From NCBI GenBank assembly GCA_046331705.1, contig JAXLQJ010000006.1, positions 181,393 to 245,392 on the forward strand: a stretch of DNA of 64,000 nt, given 5' to 3'. Under the pieces are notes generated by a model. That model saw only the letters and a program-made list of their open reading frames with translations. It was not told the DNA's origin and made no database searches. Both the position numbers and the translations under genes were made by a program. Shown piece after piece: positions 35,848-44,958 of this stretch. Source of the DNA: JADJOY01 sp046331705 [NCBI: bacterium]. GTDB lineage: Bacteria; JADJOY01. The first letter of the stretch is position 1. The number at the start of each line of letters is the position of its first letter.

Positions 35848-38013
35848 ATGAGCGCTCGCCCGGCGCGCGCCGACGATCCCGCCACGTTGCGGATCGGGCG
35901 TCGCGAGCGCGCGCTGTGGCGCGAGCCTTTCTTCTGGCTGGTGCTGGCGCTCTTCGCCGCCGAGTCCGTGACCGGGCTCGCGATGACGTTCCTGCCGCTC
36001 GGGATCCCGCGTCTCGGCTGGTTCGAGATCCACCTGTGGGTGGCACGTGCGTTCGTCCCGCTCTTCGCCGTGTTCCTCTACCGGCACACGCGCGGCGTCG
36101 GCGGGCGGCGCGTCTACGTGGTGATGTTCGGCTACTGGCTCACGCTCTTCGTGATGCGTTTTCTGGGCGGCAACTCGCTCTTCCTCATCCTGCCGCTCAC
36201 GATCTTCATGCTGTGGTGGATGTGGCGCGCGCTGGTGCCATGGATGCGCGGCCTCGATCCGGCGGCGGCCGGGATCTCGTACCTGGTGTTCGTGGCGGTG
36301 CAGATCACCATGGCGACGGGGATCGGCACGCACCTCGACGTGATGCTCGTCGACCGGCCGTTCATGCGCCACCAGGGAATCTTCTCGCTCAACTTCGCGG
36401 CGCTGCACCAGTGGGCGGGGATCCTGCTGCCGTTGCTCGCGGCACTGCACCTGGGGTTGAGACGGCTCTTGGCGGCAGTCCCCGTCAGCCTGCAATGGCT
36501 GCGTCGGGTCCGCGCGCGGAGCCTCGCGCCACTCGTGCTGGCGAGCATGTTCGGGGTGGTGGCGTGGAACTGGAACTTGCGCCACCACGCCGAGAAGCAC
36601 CCGGAGGCCTACGAGGACGTCGCGTGGGTGCCGACCGAGAAGGCGGAGTTCTGCGGCAAATGCCATTGGGACGAGTACCGGCAGTGGTCGGTCTCGTTGC
36701 ACCGGTTCGCGGCGGAGAACGAGCTCTACGCCGCGGCGGTGCGCGTGACGGTGGAGCGCCACGGCGCGCAAGCGGTGGCGTTCTGCCATCGGTGCCACGA
36801 TCCGACGTACGAGCTTCGGCAACGCGCCGACGCCGCCGGTGAGCTCTCCGAGGGAGTGACCTGCGTCTCCTGCCACCGCGTCGTCGAGGTTCCGAGCGAG
36901 CCGCGAAACGGCGATTTGCGCATCGGTCGCTTGCCGATTCCCGCCGGTGAGGACGCCACCCAGCCCGCCTTCCTGGGTCGGCTGGTGCGCTCGATCGAGG
37001 CGGATTCGCGCGGGCACCGCCACGACATGAACCCGATCAAGGCGCAGGCGACGATCTGTCAGTCCTGCCATCGGGTGGACATGAGCGTGGCCGGGCTGCA
37101 CGGAGTGCTGGTCGAGGACACCGCGTCGTCGTGGTTCGAGGGTCCCTACGGCAAGGCACAGGACAACAGCTGCGTCCTCTGTCACATGCCCCGCATCAAG
37201 TCGTTGCCGTGGGAGCAGCGCGAGGCGCGCGGCCACAAGCATCCCCACCACGGCGTGTTCGGGCTCAACGAAGGGCTCTCGGTCATGGCCTCCGGCACCG
37301 GCGTCGAGGCCACGCTCGCGGAGCGCGACGCGACCGTGGCGGAGCTCATCCGCGAGTTCCCGGGCCTCAGCGCCATCCAGCAGATCTCGCAGTTCTCGCA
37401 CGGCAGCTTCGACCCGCTCTTCAAGTTCAACCAGCGGCTCGCGCTGCGACCGCTCACCATCGATCTCACCGTCGAACCGATCGAGGCGGGGCGGCTCGCG
37501 ATCTCCCTCGCCACCACCAACGTGCGCGGCGGTCACGCGCTGCCCGCCGGCGCCGACGATCTGAGCGAGACCTGGCTCTCGGTCGAGCTGACCGACGCGA
37601 GCGGCCGCGCGTTCGCGCTGAGCGGAGCCATGGGCGCGGACGGCGAGCGCGACCCCACGGCGCTCGAGCTCGGCGCGCGCTGGCTCGATCGCAACGGCGA
37701 GCCGCTCCGCCAGCACGACCTCTTCTCGCTCGGCCACGTCGCCGACGAGCGGCGGATCAAGTTCGCCGAGACGTTGCGCGACCGCATCGAGGTGCCGCGC
37801 CCGGACGGCCTCTCCGGGCGCGTGGTGGTGCGCGCGACGTGGAACTACCGCCGCGTGCGACCCCACGCGGCGCTCGACCTCCTCGGCGCACCGCGTGCCT
37901 TTCCCGTGACTCGCCTCGGCGAGGGCGAGGTCGAGGTCACGCTGGCGCCGCTCGCGCCAGCCGCGGTGCCGCTCGCCGCCGTTGCGCCGCCGCAGCAAGA
38001 GCCCGCGAGCTGA
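35848..38013 (+). CDS. Fused b-type membrane domain / pentaheme c-type cytochrome
   Basis: 721 residues. Membrane part (about 25-240) with His62/His80 (x17) and His187/His201 (x13), the same spacings as the divergent neighbour. Five CXXCH sites follow: CGKCH (269), CHRCH, CVSCH, CQSCH and CVLCH. The C-terminal domain has RGGHALPAGADDLSETWLSV. Unlike its paralogues the first heme site is canonical. The ATG at 35848 was preferred over a GTG at 35821. The stop overlaps the propeller gene start (TGATG), tying it to the two genes that follow. Confidence 0.87.
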   Translation: MSARPARADDPATLRIGRRERALWREPFFWLVLALFAAESVTGLAMTFLPLGIPRLGWFEIHLWVARAFVPLFAVFLYRHTRGVGGRRVYVVMFGYWLTLFVMRFLGGNSLFLILPLTIFMLWWMWRALVPWMRGLDPAAAGISYLVFVAVQITMATGIGTHLDVMLVDRPFMRHQGIFSLNFAALHQWAGILLPLLAALHLGLRRLLAAVPVSLQWLRRVRARSLAPLVLASMFGVVAWNWNLRHHAEKHPEAYEDVAWVPTEKAEFCGKCHWDEYRQWSVSLHRFAAENELYAAAVRVTVERHGAQAVAFCHRCHDPTYELRQRADAAGELSEGVTCVSCHRVVEVPSEPRNGDLRIGRLPIPAGEDATQPAFLGRLVRSIEADSRGHRHDMNPIKAQATICQSCHRVDMSVAGLHGVLVEDTASSWFEGPYGKAQDNSCVLCHMPRIKSLPWEQREARGHKHPHHGVFGLNEGLSVMASGTGVEATLAERDATVAELIREFPGLSAIQQISQFSHGSFDPLFKFNQRLALRPLTIDLTVEPIEAGRLAISLATTNVRGGHALPAGADDLSETWLSVELTDASGRAFALSGAMGADGERDPTALELGARWLDRNGEPLRQHDLFSLGHVADERRIKFAETLRDRIEVPRPDGLSGRVVVRATWNYRRVRPHAALDLLGAPRAFPVTRLGEGEVEVTLAPLAPAAVPLAAVAPPQQEPAS

Positions 38014-39434
38014 TGCGGGACGCTGGGCGAATCGCGACGGAACGACCGCCGCCGGCGTGGCCGCGCGCCCAGCGCTGGCTCGTCCGGGCGGTCAACGCGC
38101 TGGTGGCGGTGGGCGTCGCGCTCGTCTGCGTGCTCTCGTATCCCCTCGCGGCGTCGTATCTCGGGCGAGCCACCCCGGCGCTCGCGGTCGCCCGCGTGGC
38201 GGGGGGGTGGTTGGGCCGGCCGCTCCCAGGGCTGGCGATCGTGCGCCGCGCGACCGCCCGGTTCGCATGGTTGCCGGTCTTGCGCGCGCCAGGCGCCGAG
38301 CTCCTCTGGGTCTCGCTCGCGTCGCTCTACGCCGTCTTTCTCGCGACCGCGGTTCCGGCGGCGCTGCGCGGTTCGGTGGCCGCCGGCGAGCTGCGGGTCG
38401 AGGATCTGGTACACGGGTGGAAGACGATGGCGTTGGGATGGTGTCCGGATCGGCAGCGCTTGGTCGCGCTCCACGGCAGCGGCGCCGAGCAGCCCGGCTT
38501 CAGCGTCATCGACCTCTCCGACGAGCCGCCCGTCGCGCGCTTCCGCCCCTTTCCGTGGCGCGAGGACGAGAGCCCGTTGGTGGTGCTCTCCGCCCGCGGG
38601 CTCGCCCTCGCCCACGGGGCACGCTCGCGCCGGCGGTTGACGGTCGACGTGGATCGGATCGCAGCGGAGGCCACGGCGGAAGAGGGGATCGTGGCATCGG
38701 CCTACGATCCCGAGGCCGAGCGCCTGTACCTGGTCTCGGATCGCAGCGCGGGCGCGGCCGGCGCCGCGCGTGGCGAAGTGCTCTCGATCTCGATCGATGC
38801 CTATCTCCGCGGGGAGGTGGCGTCGGCGCGGCGTTACCCGATCCCGGAGCGAAGCGGTGCGATCGCGCTGGCCGTGGATCGCACGACCCACCGTCGGCTG
38901 CTGGTCAGCGGCGGTCGCGGCACCGACGACGTGCTGGAGCTCGACCTGAGCACGGGCGCGCTTCGCTCGGTCCGCGTTCCGCCGGTGCACGCCGGTTTGG
39001 CGATCGACGGCGCGCGGGGTCGCGCCTACGTGACCAACAGCACGCGTAGCTCGCTCTTCGCGATCGATCTCGAGCGCATGGAGGTGGAGCGCGAGATCTG
39101 GATCGGCGGCGTGGCCGGTCCGGTCGCCGTGCTCGCCGGCGTCGGCGCGCTGGCGGTCGGCACCCAGCTCACCGGCGAGCTCGTGCTGCTCGACGCCGAG
39201 ACACTCGAGACGCGGGCACGGCTCGTCACCTGCCGCCGCGGCGATCCGTTCACCGGCTTCGCGGAGTCGCTGATCCTGGGCGAATCGCGCGATCTCGCGT
39301 GGGACGAGCGTGGCCGCGCGCTCTACCTGGCGGACGGCTGCGGCGTGCGCCGGGTGCGCCTGCCCGCCGGGTGGTGCGGCGGCGCCGGGTGCGCGGCGCC
39401 GCGAGCGGCGGCCGCCGTCGGGGAGCTCGGATGA
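38013..39434 (+). CDS. Membrane-anchored beta-propeller protein, cytochrome-linked
   Basis: 473 residues. Two N-terminal helices (about 24-48 and 98-122) precede a soluble region opening with the motif RVEDLVHGWKT. Propeller-like repeats follow (FSVIDLSDEPPVARF, AIALAVDRTTHRRLLVSGG, YVTNSTRSSLFAIDLERMEV). Near the C-terminus TCRRGDP and LADGCGVRRVRLPAGW hold two conserved cysteines. It is translationally coupled to the pentaheme gene upstream (TGATG) and the DUF1566 gene downstream (ATGA). Paralogue: 46284-47717. Perhaps an assembly or docking subunit for the cytochrome; not a family I can name beyond the fold. Confidence 0.72.
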   Translation: MRDAGRIATERPPPAWPRAQRWLVRAVNALVAVGVALVCVLSYPLAASYLGRATPALAVARVAGGWLGRPLPGLAIVRRATARFAWLPVLRAPGAELLWVSLASLYAVFLATAVPAALRGSVAAGELRVEDLVHGWKTMALGWCPDRQRLVALHGSGAEQPGFSVIDLSDEPPVARFRPFPWREDESPLVVLSARGLALAHGARSRRRLTVDVDRIAAEATAEEGIVASAYDPEAERLYLVSDRSAGAAGAARGEVLSISIDAYLRGEVASARRYPIPERSGAIALAVDRTTHRRLLVSGGRGTDDVLELDLSTGALRSVRVPPVHAGLAIDGARGRAYVTNSTRSSLFAIDLERMEVEREIWIGGVAGPVAVLAGVGALAVGTQLTGELVLLDAETLETRARLVTCRRGDPFTGFAESLILGESRDLAWDERGRALYLADGCGVRRVRLPAGWCGGAGCAAPRAAAAVGELG

Positions 39435-40585
39435 AGCGCTTGCACCTCGCGTGGGGCTGGATCTTCGCCATCACCTTCGCGCTCACGGGGGTGTGGATGC
39501 AGGCGCATTTCCCCGCCGCCTACCACGGCGACGTCGGCGCGCGCATGCTCTATCGCTCCGCGCACGTGTACATCCTGCTGGCGTCGTTCCTGAACTGCTT
39601 GCTGGGTGTCTACCTCGCGCGGGTGGCGAACGCGGCGCGGGCACGCATCCAGAACGCGGGCTCTGTCCTCGTCCTGATCGCGCCGGTGATGTTCACGGTG
39701 GCGTTCTTCGTGGAGCCCGCGCCAGGAGTCTTGGGGCGGCCCTACACCGCGATCGGATTGTGGAGCGCGATCTTCGGCACGCTGGCGCACCTCGCGGCCA
39801 TGCGCGGTCAGGGAGAGGCCCGCGCACGCAGTGCGGCGGCCGAGGTGGAGGAAGCGCCCGCCGACGCGGCGCCCGATGTCGTTGGGCGCTCGCTCAGGTG
39901 GTGGGGCCGCGCGTTGGTTGCGGGCGCGATCGTGCTCGCTCTCGTGGCATTCGCGTGGATGCGCACACGCACGTCGCCGCCCTCGACAGTCGCCCTCCAC
40001 GAACACGGGGCCGAGGTCGTGGCGAAGACCACCATCGCGGTGACTCCCGTCGAGCGACGAGCGGTCGCGGACGCCGTCCAGGCTGGACGGCGCTTCGCCG
40101 ATTGCGGCAACGGCACGGTCATCGATCTCGCCACCAATCGGATGTGGGCGGATGCCGACAACGGCAACGGCACCGACTGGCCAGGTGCCGCGTACTACGC
40201 GCGGATGTTCCGTGCCGGCGGCTACACGGACTGGCGGCTGCCGACGATCGCCGAGCTGCTCGAGCTGGCGCAGGGGTACCTGGGGCCGGACGGCAAGCCG
40301 GTGCCGGGTGCGCCCTCGGTCGATAGCTGGCTGCCCGTGGGCTACGGCGTGCCCTGGTCGTCGGAAGTCCGCGGCGCCGAGGCGGCCCGCGTGCACCTCG
40401 GAAGCGGTGCCGTCGGCTGGCTGCCGCAGGCGAGCACCTCCCACAATCGCGCCGTGCCGGTGCGCGATGGACGCGGTGCTCTCGCCGCGGCACCGCCGAG
40501 CGCCGCGCCGAGCGCTCGGGTCGTTCACGCCGAGCGGATCAGCGAGAGTCTGTTCCCGGCGGAGCCCACTGCCGCGACTCCGTGA
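39431..40585 (+). CDS. Membrane protein with C-terminal DUF1566/Lcl-type domain
   Basis: 384 residues. The N-terminal part has four membrane helices (WGWIFAITFALTGVWMQ, YRSAHVYILLASFLNCLLGVY and two more up to about 130), and a fifth at about 160-178. From about 215 a DUF1566-like domain starts: GNGTVIDLATNRMWADADNG, then GYTDWRLPTIAELLELAQ, VPWSSEVRG and the STSHNRAVPVRDG ending. Such domains (lectin-like fold) are usually exported. Coupled to the propeller gene by ATGA. Paralogue: 47714-49012. This pairing of DUF1566 with a membrane domain and cytochromes is unfamiliar to me. Confidence 0.72.
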   Translation: MKRLHLAWGWIFAITFALTGVWMQAHFPAAYHGDVGARMLYRSAHVYILLASFLNCLLGVYLARVANAARARIQNAGSVLVLIAPVMFTVAFFVEPAPGVLGRPYTAIGLWSAIFGTLAHLAAMRGQGEARARSAAAEVEEAPADAAPDVVGRSLRWWGRALVAGAIVLALVAFAWMRTRTSPPSTVALHEHGAEVVAKTTIAVTPVERRAVADAVQAGRRFADCGNGTVIDLATNRMWADADNGNGTDWPGAAYYARMFRAGGYTDWRLPTIAELLELAQGYLGPDGKPVPGAPSVDSWLPVGYGVPWSSEVRGAEAARVHLGSGAVGWLPQASTSHNRAVPVRDGRGALAAAPPSAAPSARVVHAERISESLFPAEPTAATP

Positions 40586-41020
40586 GGCCACCATTCACGA
40601 CGTGGATCGACCGACCTCCCAAACGGCGTGGACTGGCTCGTCGAAGCGCCGGGCATCGGGCGCCGCCCGAGTTGCGATCGGAACCGCGCCCACCGTCGGC
40701 GTCCAGAGGCGCATCGATACCGTCGTGGATGGCCCGAAGATGCCCGTGCATCCAGAAGTCCGCGAGTGCGAACGCGGTCGCGCGGACCGTGTGAGCGGGA
40801 TGGGTTCGCGAGGGCCGCAACAGATCTCCACGACTCGCGCGGGCTCCGCGCCGGTGTCGGTATCTCGCTCGTCGCGCGTTGCGTGCTGGCGTGACCCGCG
40901 TCACGGCGGTCGGCACCGTGATCGCGCGTATCTCGCGGGGGTGGTTTCTGCCGGTCGCTCTCCGTGTCAATCTCACGCTCGCCACCCCCTGGCGTAGCCT
41001 CGGCCAGACTTCGTCCTCGA
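40586..41020. other. 435-bp gap with no supported gene
   Basis: Separates the first and second cytochrome modules. Frames on both strands are open in part but Arg/Ala-rich, without family features. A minus-strand stretch with FALADFWMHGHLRAIHDG is the only segment that looks protein-like and could be a gene remnant. No hairpins, repeats or clear promoter boxes were found. Confidence 0.5.
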
Positions 41021-42481
41021 ATGTCCACTTCGGTGCCCATGCGACGATGGGGCGGGCGCGTGTTGCGCGCCCTCGGATCCCGGCTGAGCGAGCTCGCCTT
41101 CGGATTCGGCCTCGTGGAGGCGCTCTTCGTGGGCGCGCTCTTCGTGCTGGGCGCGCGCTACGTCCCCGCTGGGCCGCCGATCGTTCTCGTGCTCTTTCTG
41201 GTGGTCCTGCGCGCGAGCGAGCCGGGTCGGCACCGCGCGAACCGCGTCTTCGTCCATTTCTTCTGGCTCGTGACGAGCTTTCTCGCCGTGACGGGAATGG
41301 CGGCGTCGTGGTCGGCGACCGATTCGACGCCCCAGCTGCTGGCGCGCGTGATGCACCAGGCGATGGCCGTTCCCGGGACGTTGCTGTGGGCCGTCTGGAC
41401 CTATCGCCACGTGCGGCGCGCCGCCCCCGCGAACGCGGTGGCTGTCGTCACCAGCGGCCGGATCGCTTGGCTCGCTCTCAAGGTCTCGTTGTGGAGCGGC
41501 GCGGTGGTGGCGCTGTTGGTGATCCTCGAGGGGCTCATCCCGGTGCACGTGGTGAGCCTGGGGATCGCCGCCGTGCTGGTGGCGGCGCACGTGGTCGTGG
41601 CGCGGCGCTGGCGAGCGCGCGAGGTCCGGGAGGCGTTGCCGGAGGACTACGTCGCGTTGGCGGGCCCATCCCTGGGGCGCGTGCTCGGCACCAGTGGAAT
41701 CGCCGGGGCCGCGCTCGCGGCGCTCTTCGTGTGGGGGCCGCGAGGCTACGATGGCACCAACCTCTCGGTGGGCGTCGAGCAAGCGACCGTCGCCGCCCAC
41801 GCCGAGTTCGGCGACGGCTTCGTGCGGACCGAGAGCGGCGCCGCGTACTCGCCCACCGTGCTCGGCCAGTCGACGACCTGCGGCAACCCCTCCTGCCATC
41901 CGTTCGTGTTCTCCGAGTGGAAGGTCTCGCCGCACCGTCGCACGGCGAGCGCGGCCTATCGCGATGCGGTCGAGGCCGAGGCCGCTTCGCGAGGTCGAGC
42001 CGCGGCGGCGAGCTGCATGAGCTGTCACGATCCCCTCTCGGTCCTCGCCGGCGCGGTCGGTGAGGACGGCGAGCTGACGACGCCGGAGGGACGACGCGAA
42101 GGCCTGTCGTGCTTGTTCTGCCACTCGACCTCCGTTCGTCGCGAGGGCGCCACGCGCCAGCTGGCGTTCCGTTTCCCGACGATCTTCGGCTCGGTCGCCC
42201 TCGACGCGCGCTCGATGTTGTCGTTGACGCCGCGCCATCGCGCCGAGCTCGCCATCGCGAAGGCGGGCTCGGACGATCTCTGCATCGCGTGCCACCGCAT
42301 CCCGTCGCTCGCCACCGGTGACGAGCGCGCTCACCAGCAAGCGCGGATGCGCCCCGAGTGCCGTGGTGACGAGGGCTGCGTCGGGTGTCACATGCCGCGG
42401 TCGAGCCGCAACGCGCGACCCGGACAGCCGCTCGCTCCCTCGCACGCGTTCGTCGCGCGGCTCGAGGCGCCGACGCCATGA
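41021..42481 (+). CDS. Fused b-type membrane domain / pentaheme c-type cytochrome, short form
   Basis: 486 residues. Membrane helices to about residue 238 with His112/His130 (x17) and His176/His190 (x13), exactly the spacings of the two cytochromes upstream. The heme part has one atypical site, CGNPSCH (Cys287-x4-Cys292-His293), then CMSCH, CLFCH, CIACH and CVGCH. The C-terminal beta domain of the relatives is absent; the protein ends soon after the last heme. It is coupled by ATGA to the next cytochrome, so the two could act as one unit with that domain supplied in trans. Start at ATG 41021; ATG 41039 is possible. Confidence 0.85.
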   Translation: MSTSVPMRRWGGRVLRALGSRLSELAFGFGLVEALFVGALFVLGARYVPAGPPIVLVLFLVVLRASEPGRHRANRVFVHFFWLVTSFLAVTGMAASWSATDSTPQLLARVMHQAMAVPGTLLWAVWTYRHVRRAAPANAVAVVTSGRIAWLALKVSLWSGAVVALLVILEGLIPVHVVSLGIAAVLVAAHVVVARRWRAREVREALPEDYVALAGPSLGRVLGTSGIAGAALAALFVWGPRGYDGTNLSVGVEQATVAAHAEFGDGFVRTESGAAYSPTVLGQSTTCGNPSCHPFVFSEWKVSPHRRTASAAYRDAVEAEAASRGRAAAASCMSCHDPLSVLAGAVGEDGELTTPEGRREGLSCLFCHSTSVRREGATRQLAFRFPTIFGSVALDARSMLSLTPRHRAELAIAKAGSDDLCIACHRIPSLATGDERAHQQARMRPECRGDEGCVGCHMPRSSRNARPGQPLAPSHAFVARLEAPTP

Positions 42482-44499
42482 GATCGTGGATCGGCATCGT
42501 GGCGCTGCTGGCGACGGGCGCCTGGCTCGCGTTCGGGAATGCGTGGACGCCGGTGCTGTGGTCGGCGTTGGTGGCGCACGTGGTGGTGGGAGTGCTGGTG
42601 GTGCCGTTGGTGTTGCGGGGGCTCTTCCGGCGGCTGCGTTCGTTCGTGCCGGAGCTGGCGCCCCAGACCGCGTTCGCGACGCTCGTGCTGGTGGTGCTGG
42701 TGTTCCTGCTCCCCTACCTGCGCATACCCATCGGTCTGTCGCCTTCGCATACCGCGTGGGTGTGGCTCGCGCTGGCGGTGTCGGGCGCCGTCGCGCTGCG
42801 CGGTCTGCGCGGCTGGTTCGGGCGGGTGATGTGGTCGCCGCGGTTCGTGGTGGAGCTGCTTCACGCCCTGTTGTGGGCGATGGCGGCGACCACGGGACCG
42901 ATGCTGGTGCTGCTCGGCGGTGGCCGGCCGTTGGCGATGCTGTTCGCCGTCCATCGCTTCGGCGGACTGCTGATGGTGGGGCTCGGCGTGATCGCGCTGG
43001 GCCGAATCGCCTGGGCTCGCATCCGCGACCGTCGGCCGATCGTCGTCCGCGAATGGGGCGTGGTGCTGGTCGCGACGCTGGTGATCGCGGCGGCGGCGGC
43101 CGAGCCGCGGCTGCGTGTGCGCGAGGTCGCGATCCATCTCTCGACCACGCCTTACGCCGAGCGCCCGGAGGCGGAGCGGGACGCCTTGCCGCTGCCCTTC
43201 GATCCGGAGCTCGCGAGCCTCGATCGAAGCTGCGGCGTCGAGGGCGGCTGCCACGCCGGCGTGCTCGCCGACCACGCGCGCTCGTCTCACGACCGGTCGA
43301 TGAAGCCACGGCACTTCCAGCGCACGCTCGAGCTGCTGGCGCACGAGACCGGAGCCGAGGAGACGGCGATCTGTCTCGGCTGCCATCAGCCGAGCGCTCT
43401 CGCGGAGCCGCAGCCGCCGCGGCCCGACTACGCGGCGCATTCGGACATGGGCTGTGTGTTCTGCCACAGCTTCTCGCGCGTGGAGCTGTCCGCGGATCGC
43501 ACCCACTCGGTCATCCATCTGCGCCTGGACGAACGCGGGCTCGAGCCCTTCCGAGGCGCCGAGCGCAACGGCGGCGTGCTCGGTCGCTGGCTGCGCTGGG
43601 CGGTCGATCTCACGCCACGGGCTCACGGCCGCGCGCTCGCGCCAGCGGTGTTGAAGAGCGACGCGGCGTGCCTGGTCTGCCATCAGGCGCAGATCGAGCC
43701 CGCGCCGGCGGCGCGAAGCTGCGTCACCTGTCACATGCCGCCCCGCCAGCAGCTGCGCCTGGCGACCGAGAACGAGCCGGAGTCGCTGGCACGAAGCCAT
43801 CTCTTTCCGGGCACCAACACGCTCCTGCCGCTGGGATTGGGAGATCGCTCGACGGCAGCGCTGCTGGAAGCCTGGGCCTCGAGCGAGATGCTCACCGAGG
43901 ATTTCCCGTTCGAGGAGTACCGCGCGATCCCCAGGGCATTGCCGACGCTCGGTCCCGAGCGATTGGGCGAGTTCCGCTACGTCGACGTGGCCATCGACAC
44001 CTCCGCGCCGCGCGAGCGGGGTGGTTCGTGGCCGCTCGTCGTGCGCACCACGAATCTCTCGATCGACCACGCGTTCCCAGCAGGTCCCATGGACTTGCTC
44101 GAGATGTGGCTCGAGCTCGAGGTGCGGGACGAGACCAGCCGCGTGCTCTTCGTCAGCGGCCAGCGCGACTCGGCGGGGCTGCTCGCCGCGGACACGCACC
44201 GCATGGGCGGACACGCCCTCGATCGAGACGGGCACCGCCTCGAACGCTACCGCGTGTGGCGCAGCGCGGGGGACGTGGTCGAGCGTAGCCTCGACCGAGG
44301 AGAGAGCACCATCGATCGCTTCGAGGTTCCACTTCCCGCCGACGTCGGCCAGCGATTGACGATCCGGGCGCGCTGGCTCTACCGCGAGATCAACCCCGAG
44401 TTCGCGCGCTGGGCGTACGACGGACAGCCGCCCGAGCTGCCTGTCATCGAGGTCGCGCGCGGGTTCGCCCAAGCGCCCGTGCCCCGCGTCCGCTCGTAG
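42478..44499 (+). CDS. Membrane-anchored pentaheme c-type cytochrome
   Basis: 673 residues, ATGA overlap with the previous cytochrome. Six or so helices to about residue 210, with His34, His91, His129 and His159 as candidate b-heme ligands but not in the x17/x13 spacing. The first heme site is very unusual: CGVEGGCH, Cys252-x5-Cys258-His259. Four normal sites follow: CLGCH, CVFCH, CLVCH and CVTCH. The C-terminal domain with IDHAFPAGPMDLLEMWLELE matches the paralogues at 33401 and 35848. Downstream lie the RHS remnant and the transposase unit, which now separate it from the propeller gene. Confidence 0.85.
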   Translation: MRSWIGIVALLATGAWLAFGNAWTPVLWSALVAHVVVGVLVVPLVLRGLFRRLRSFVPELAPQTAFATLVLVVLVFLLPYLRIPIGLSPSHTAWVWLALAVSGAVALRGLRGWFGRVMWSPRFVVELLHALLWAMAATTGPMLVLLGGGRPLAMLFAVHRFGGLLMVGLGVIALGRIAWARIRDRRPIVVREWGVVLVATLVIAAAAAEPRLRVREVAIHLSTTPYAERPEAERDALPLPFDPELASLDRSCGVEGGCHAGVLADHARSSHDRSMKPRHFQRTLELLAHETGAEETAICLGCHQPSALAEPQPPRPDYAAHSDMGCVFCHSFSRVELSADRTHSVIHLRLDERGLEPFRGAERNGGVLGRWLRWAVDLTPRAHGRALAPAVLKSDAACLVCHQAQIEPAPAARSCVTCHMPPRQQLRLATENEPESLARSHLFPGTNTLLPLGLGDRSTAALLEAWASSEMLTEDFPFEEYRAIPRALPTLGPERLGEFRYVDVAIDTSAPRERGGSWPLVVRTTNLSIDHAFPAGPMDLLEMWLELEVRDETSRVLFVSGQRDSAGLLAADTHRMGGHALDRDGHRLERYRVWRSAGDVVERSLDRGESTIDRFEVPLPADVGQRLTIRARWLYREINPEFARWAYDGQPPELPVIEVARGFAQAPVPRVRS

Positions 44500-44550
44500 G
44501 GCGCGGACTCGTCTCGCACCGGCGGTGGCGCCGCCGGGGACGCGAGCCGG

Positions 44551-44679
44551 TCCCATCTCAGCCCTGCCCTCACCACCGAGTATCAGCACGACGAGTTCGG
44601 GAACGTGAAGGTCACGACCCAGTACGTGGATGGTGATCCGATCGTCACGACCTCGACGTATGACGCCAACGGGAACCCC
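44551..44679 (+). pseudogene. Fragment of an RHS/YD-repeat protein gene
   Basis: About 43 codons in one frame read LTTEYQHDEFGNVKVTT, then YVDGDPIVTTSTYDANGNP. These are two consecutive YD repeats (Y-x-x-D-x-x-GN), diagnostic of RHS/YD-repeat toxins and wall proteins. No start, no further repeats and a break into the repeat array at 44677 make it a stump, left or carried here by the mobile element next to it. Confidence 0.6.
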
Positions 44680-44765
44680 CTGACAGGGTGCCACCCACCT
44701 TGCTGAACCCCTGACAGGGTGCCACCCACCTTGCCCCCTGACAGGGTGCCACCCACCTTGCTGAA
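44677..44765. repeat. Triple direct repeat with nested palindromes (left array)
   Basis: Three head-to-tail copies at 44677-44707, 44708-44734 and 44735-44765 (31, 27 and 31 bp; the middle copy lacks the last 4 bp, CTGAA shortened). Each holds CCCTGACAGGG and GGGTGCCACCC, both perfect odd-length palindromes able to fold as small hairpins. They lie 190 bp beyond the 3' end of the Y1 transposase gene. Confidence 0.85.
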
Positions 44766-44958
44766 CGCGGGCGTTGAACGGGTGCCCCGCGATCTCGACT
44801 GACCGCAGCAACCTCCTCGGTGAGGGCGTTCTCGAAGGCGTTGCGGGCAAGCGAGTGGACGATAGCGATCGCGAGGAGCGTCGCTGCGCGCACGACGCAC
44901 ACGTCCCGCGTTCACGACGGTGTGATCGTGCTCGATCGATCTGACGCTGCGAACGTCG

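Noticed and set aside
40539-40985. Minus-strand 148-codon gene in the gap between cytochrome modules
   Set aside because: Overlaps the end of the DUF1566 gene, is mostly Arg/Ala-rich, and only a short stretch looks protein-like.
44766-44915. Small minus-strand gene beside the left repeat array
   Set aside because: Its C-terminal part translates the repeats and no start or family feature supports it.
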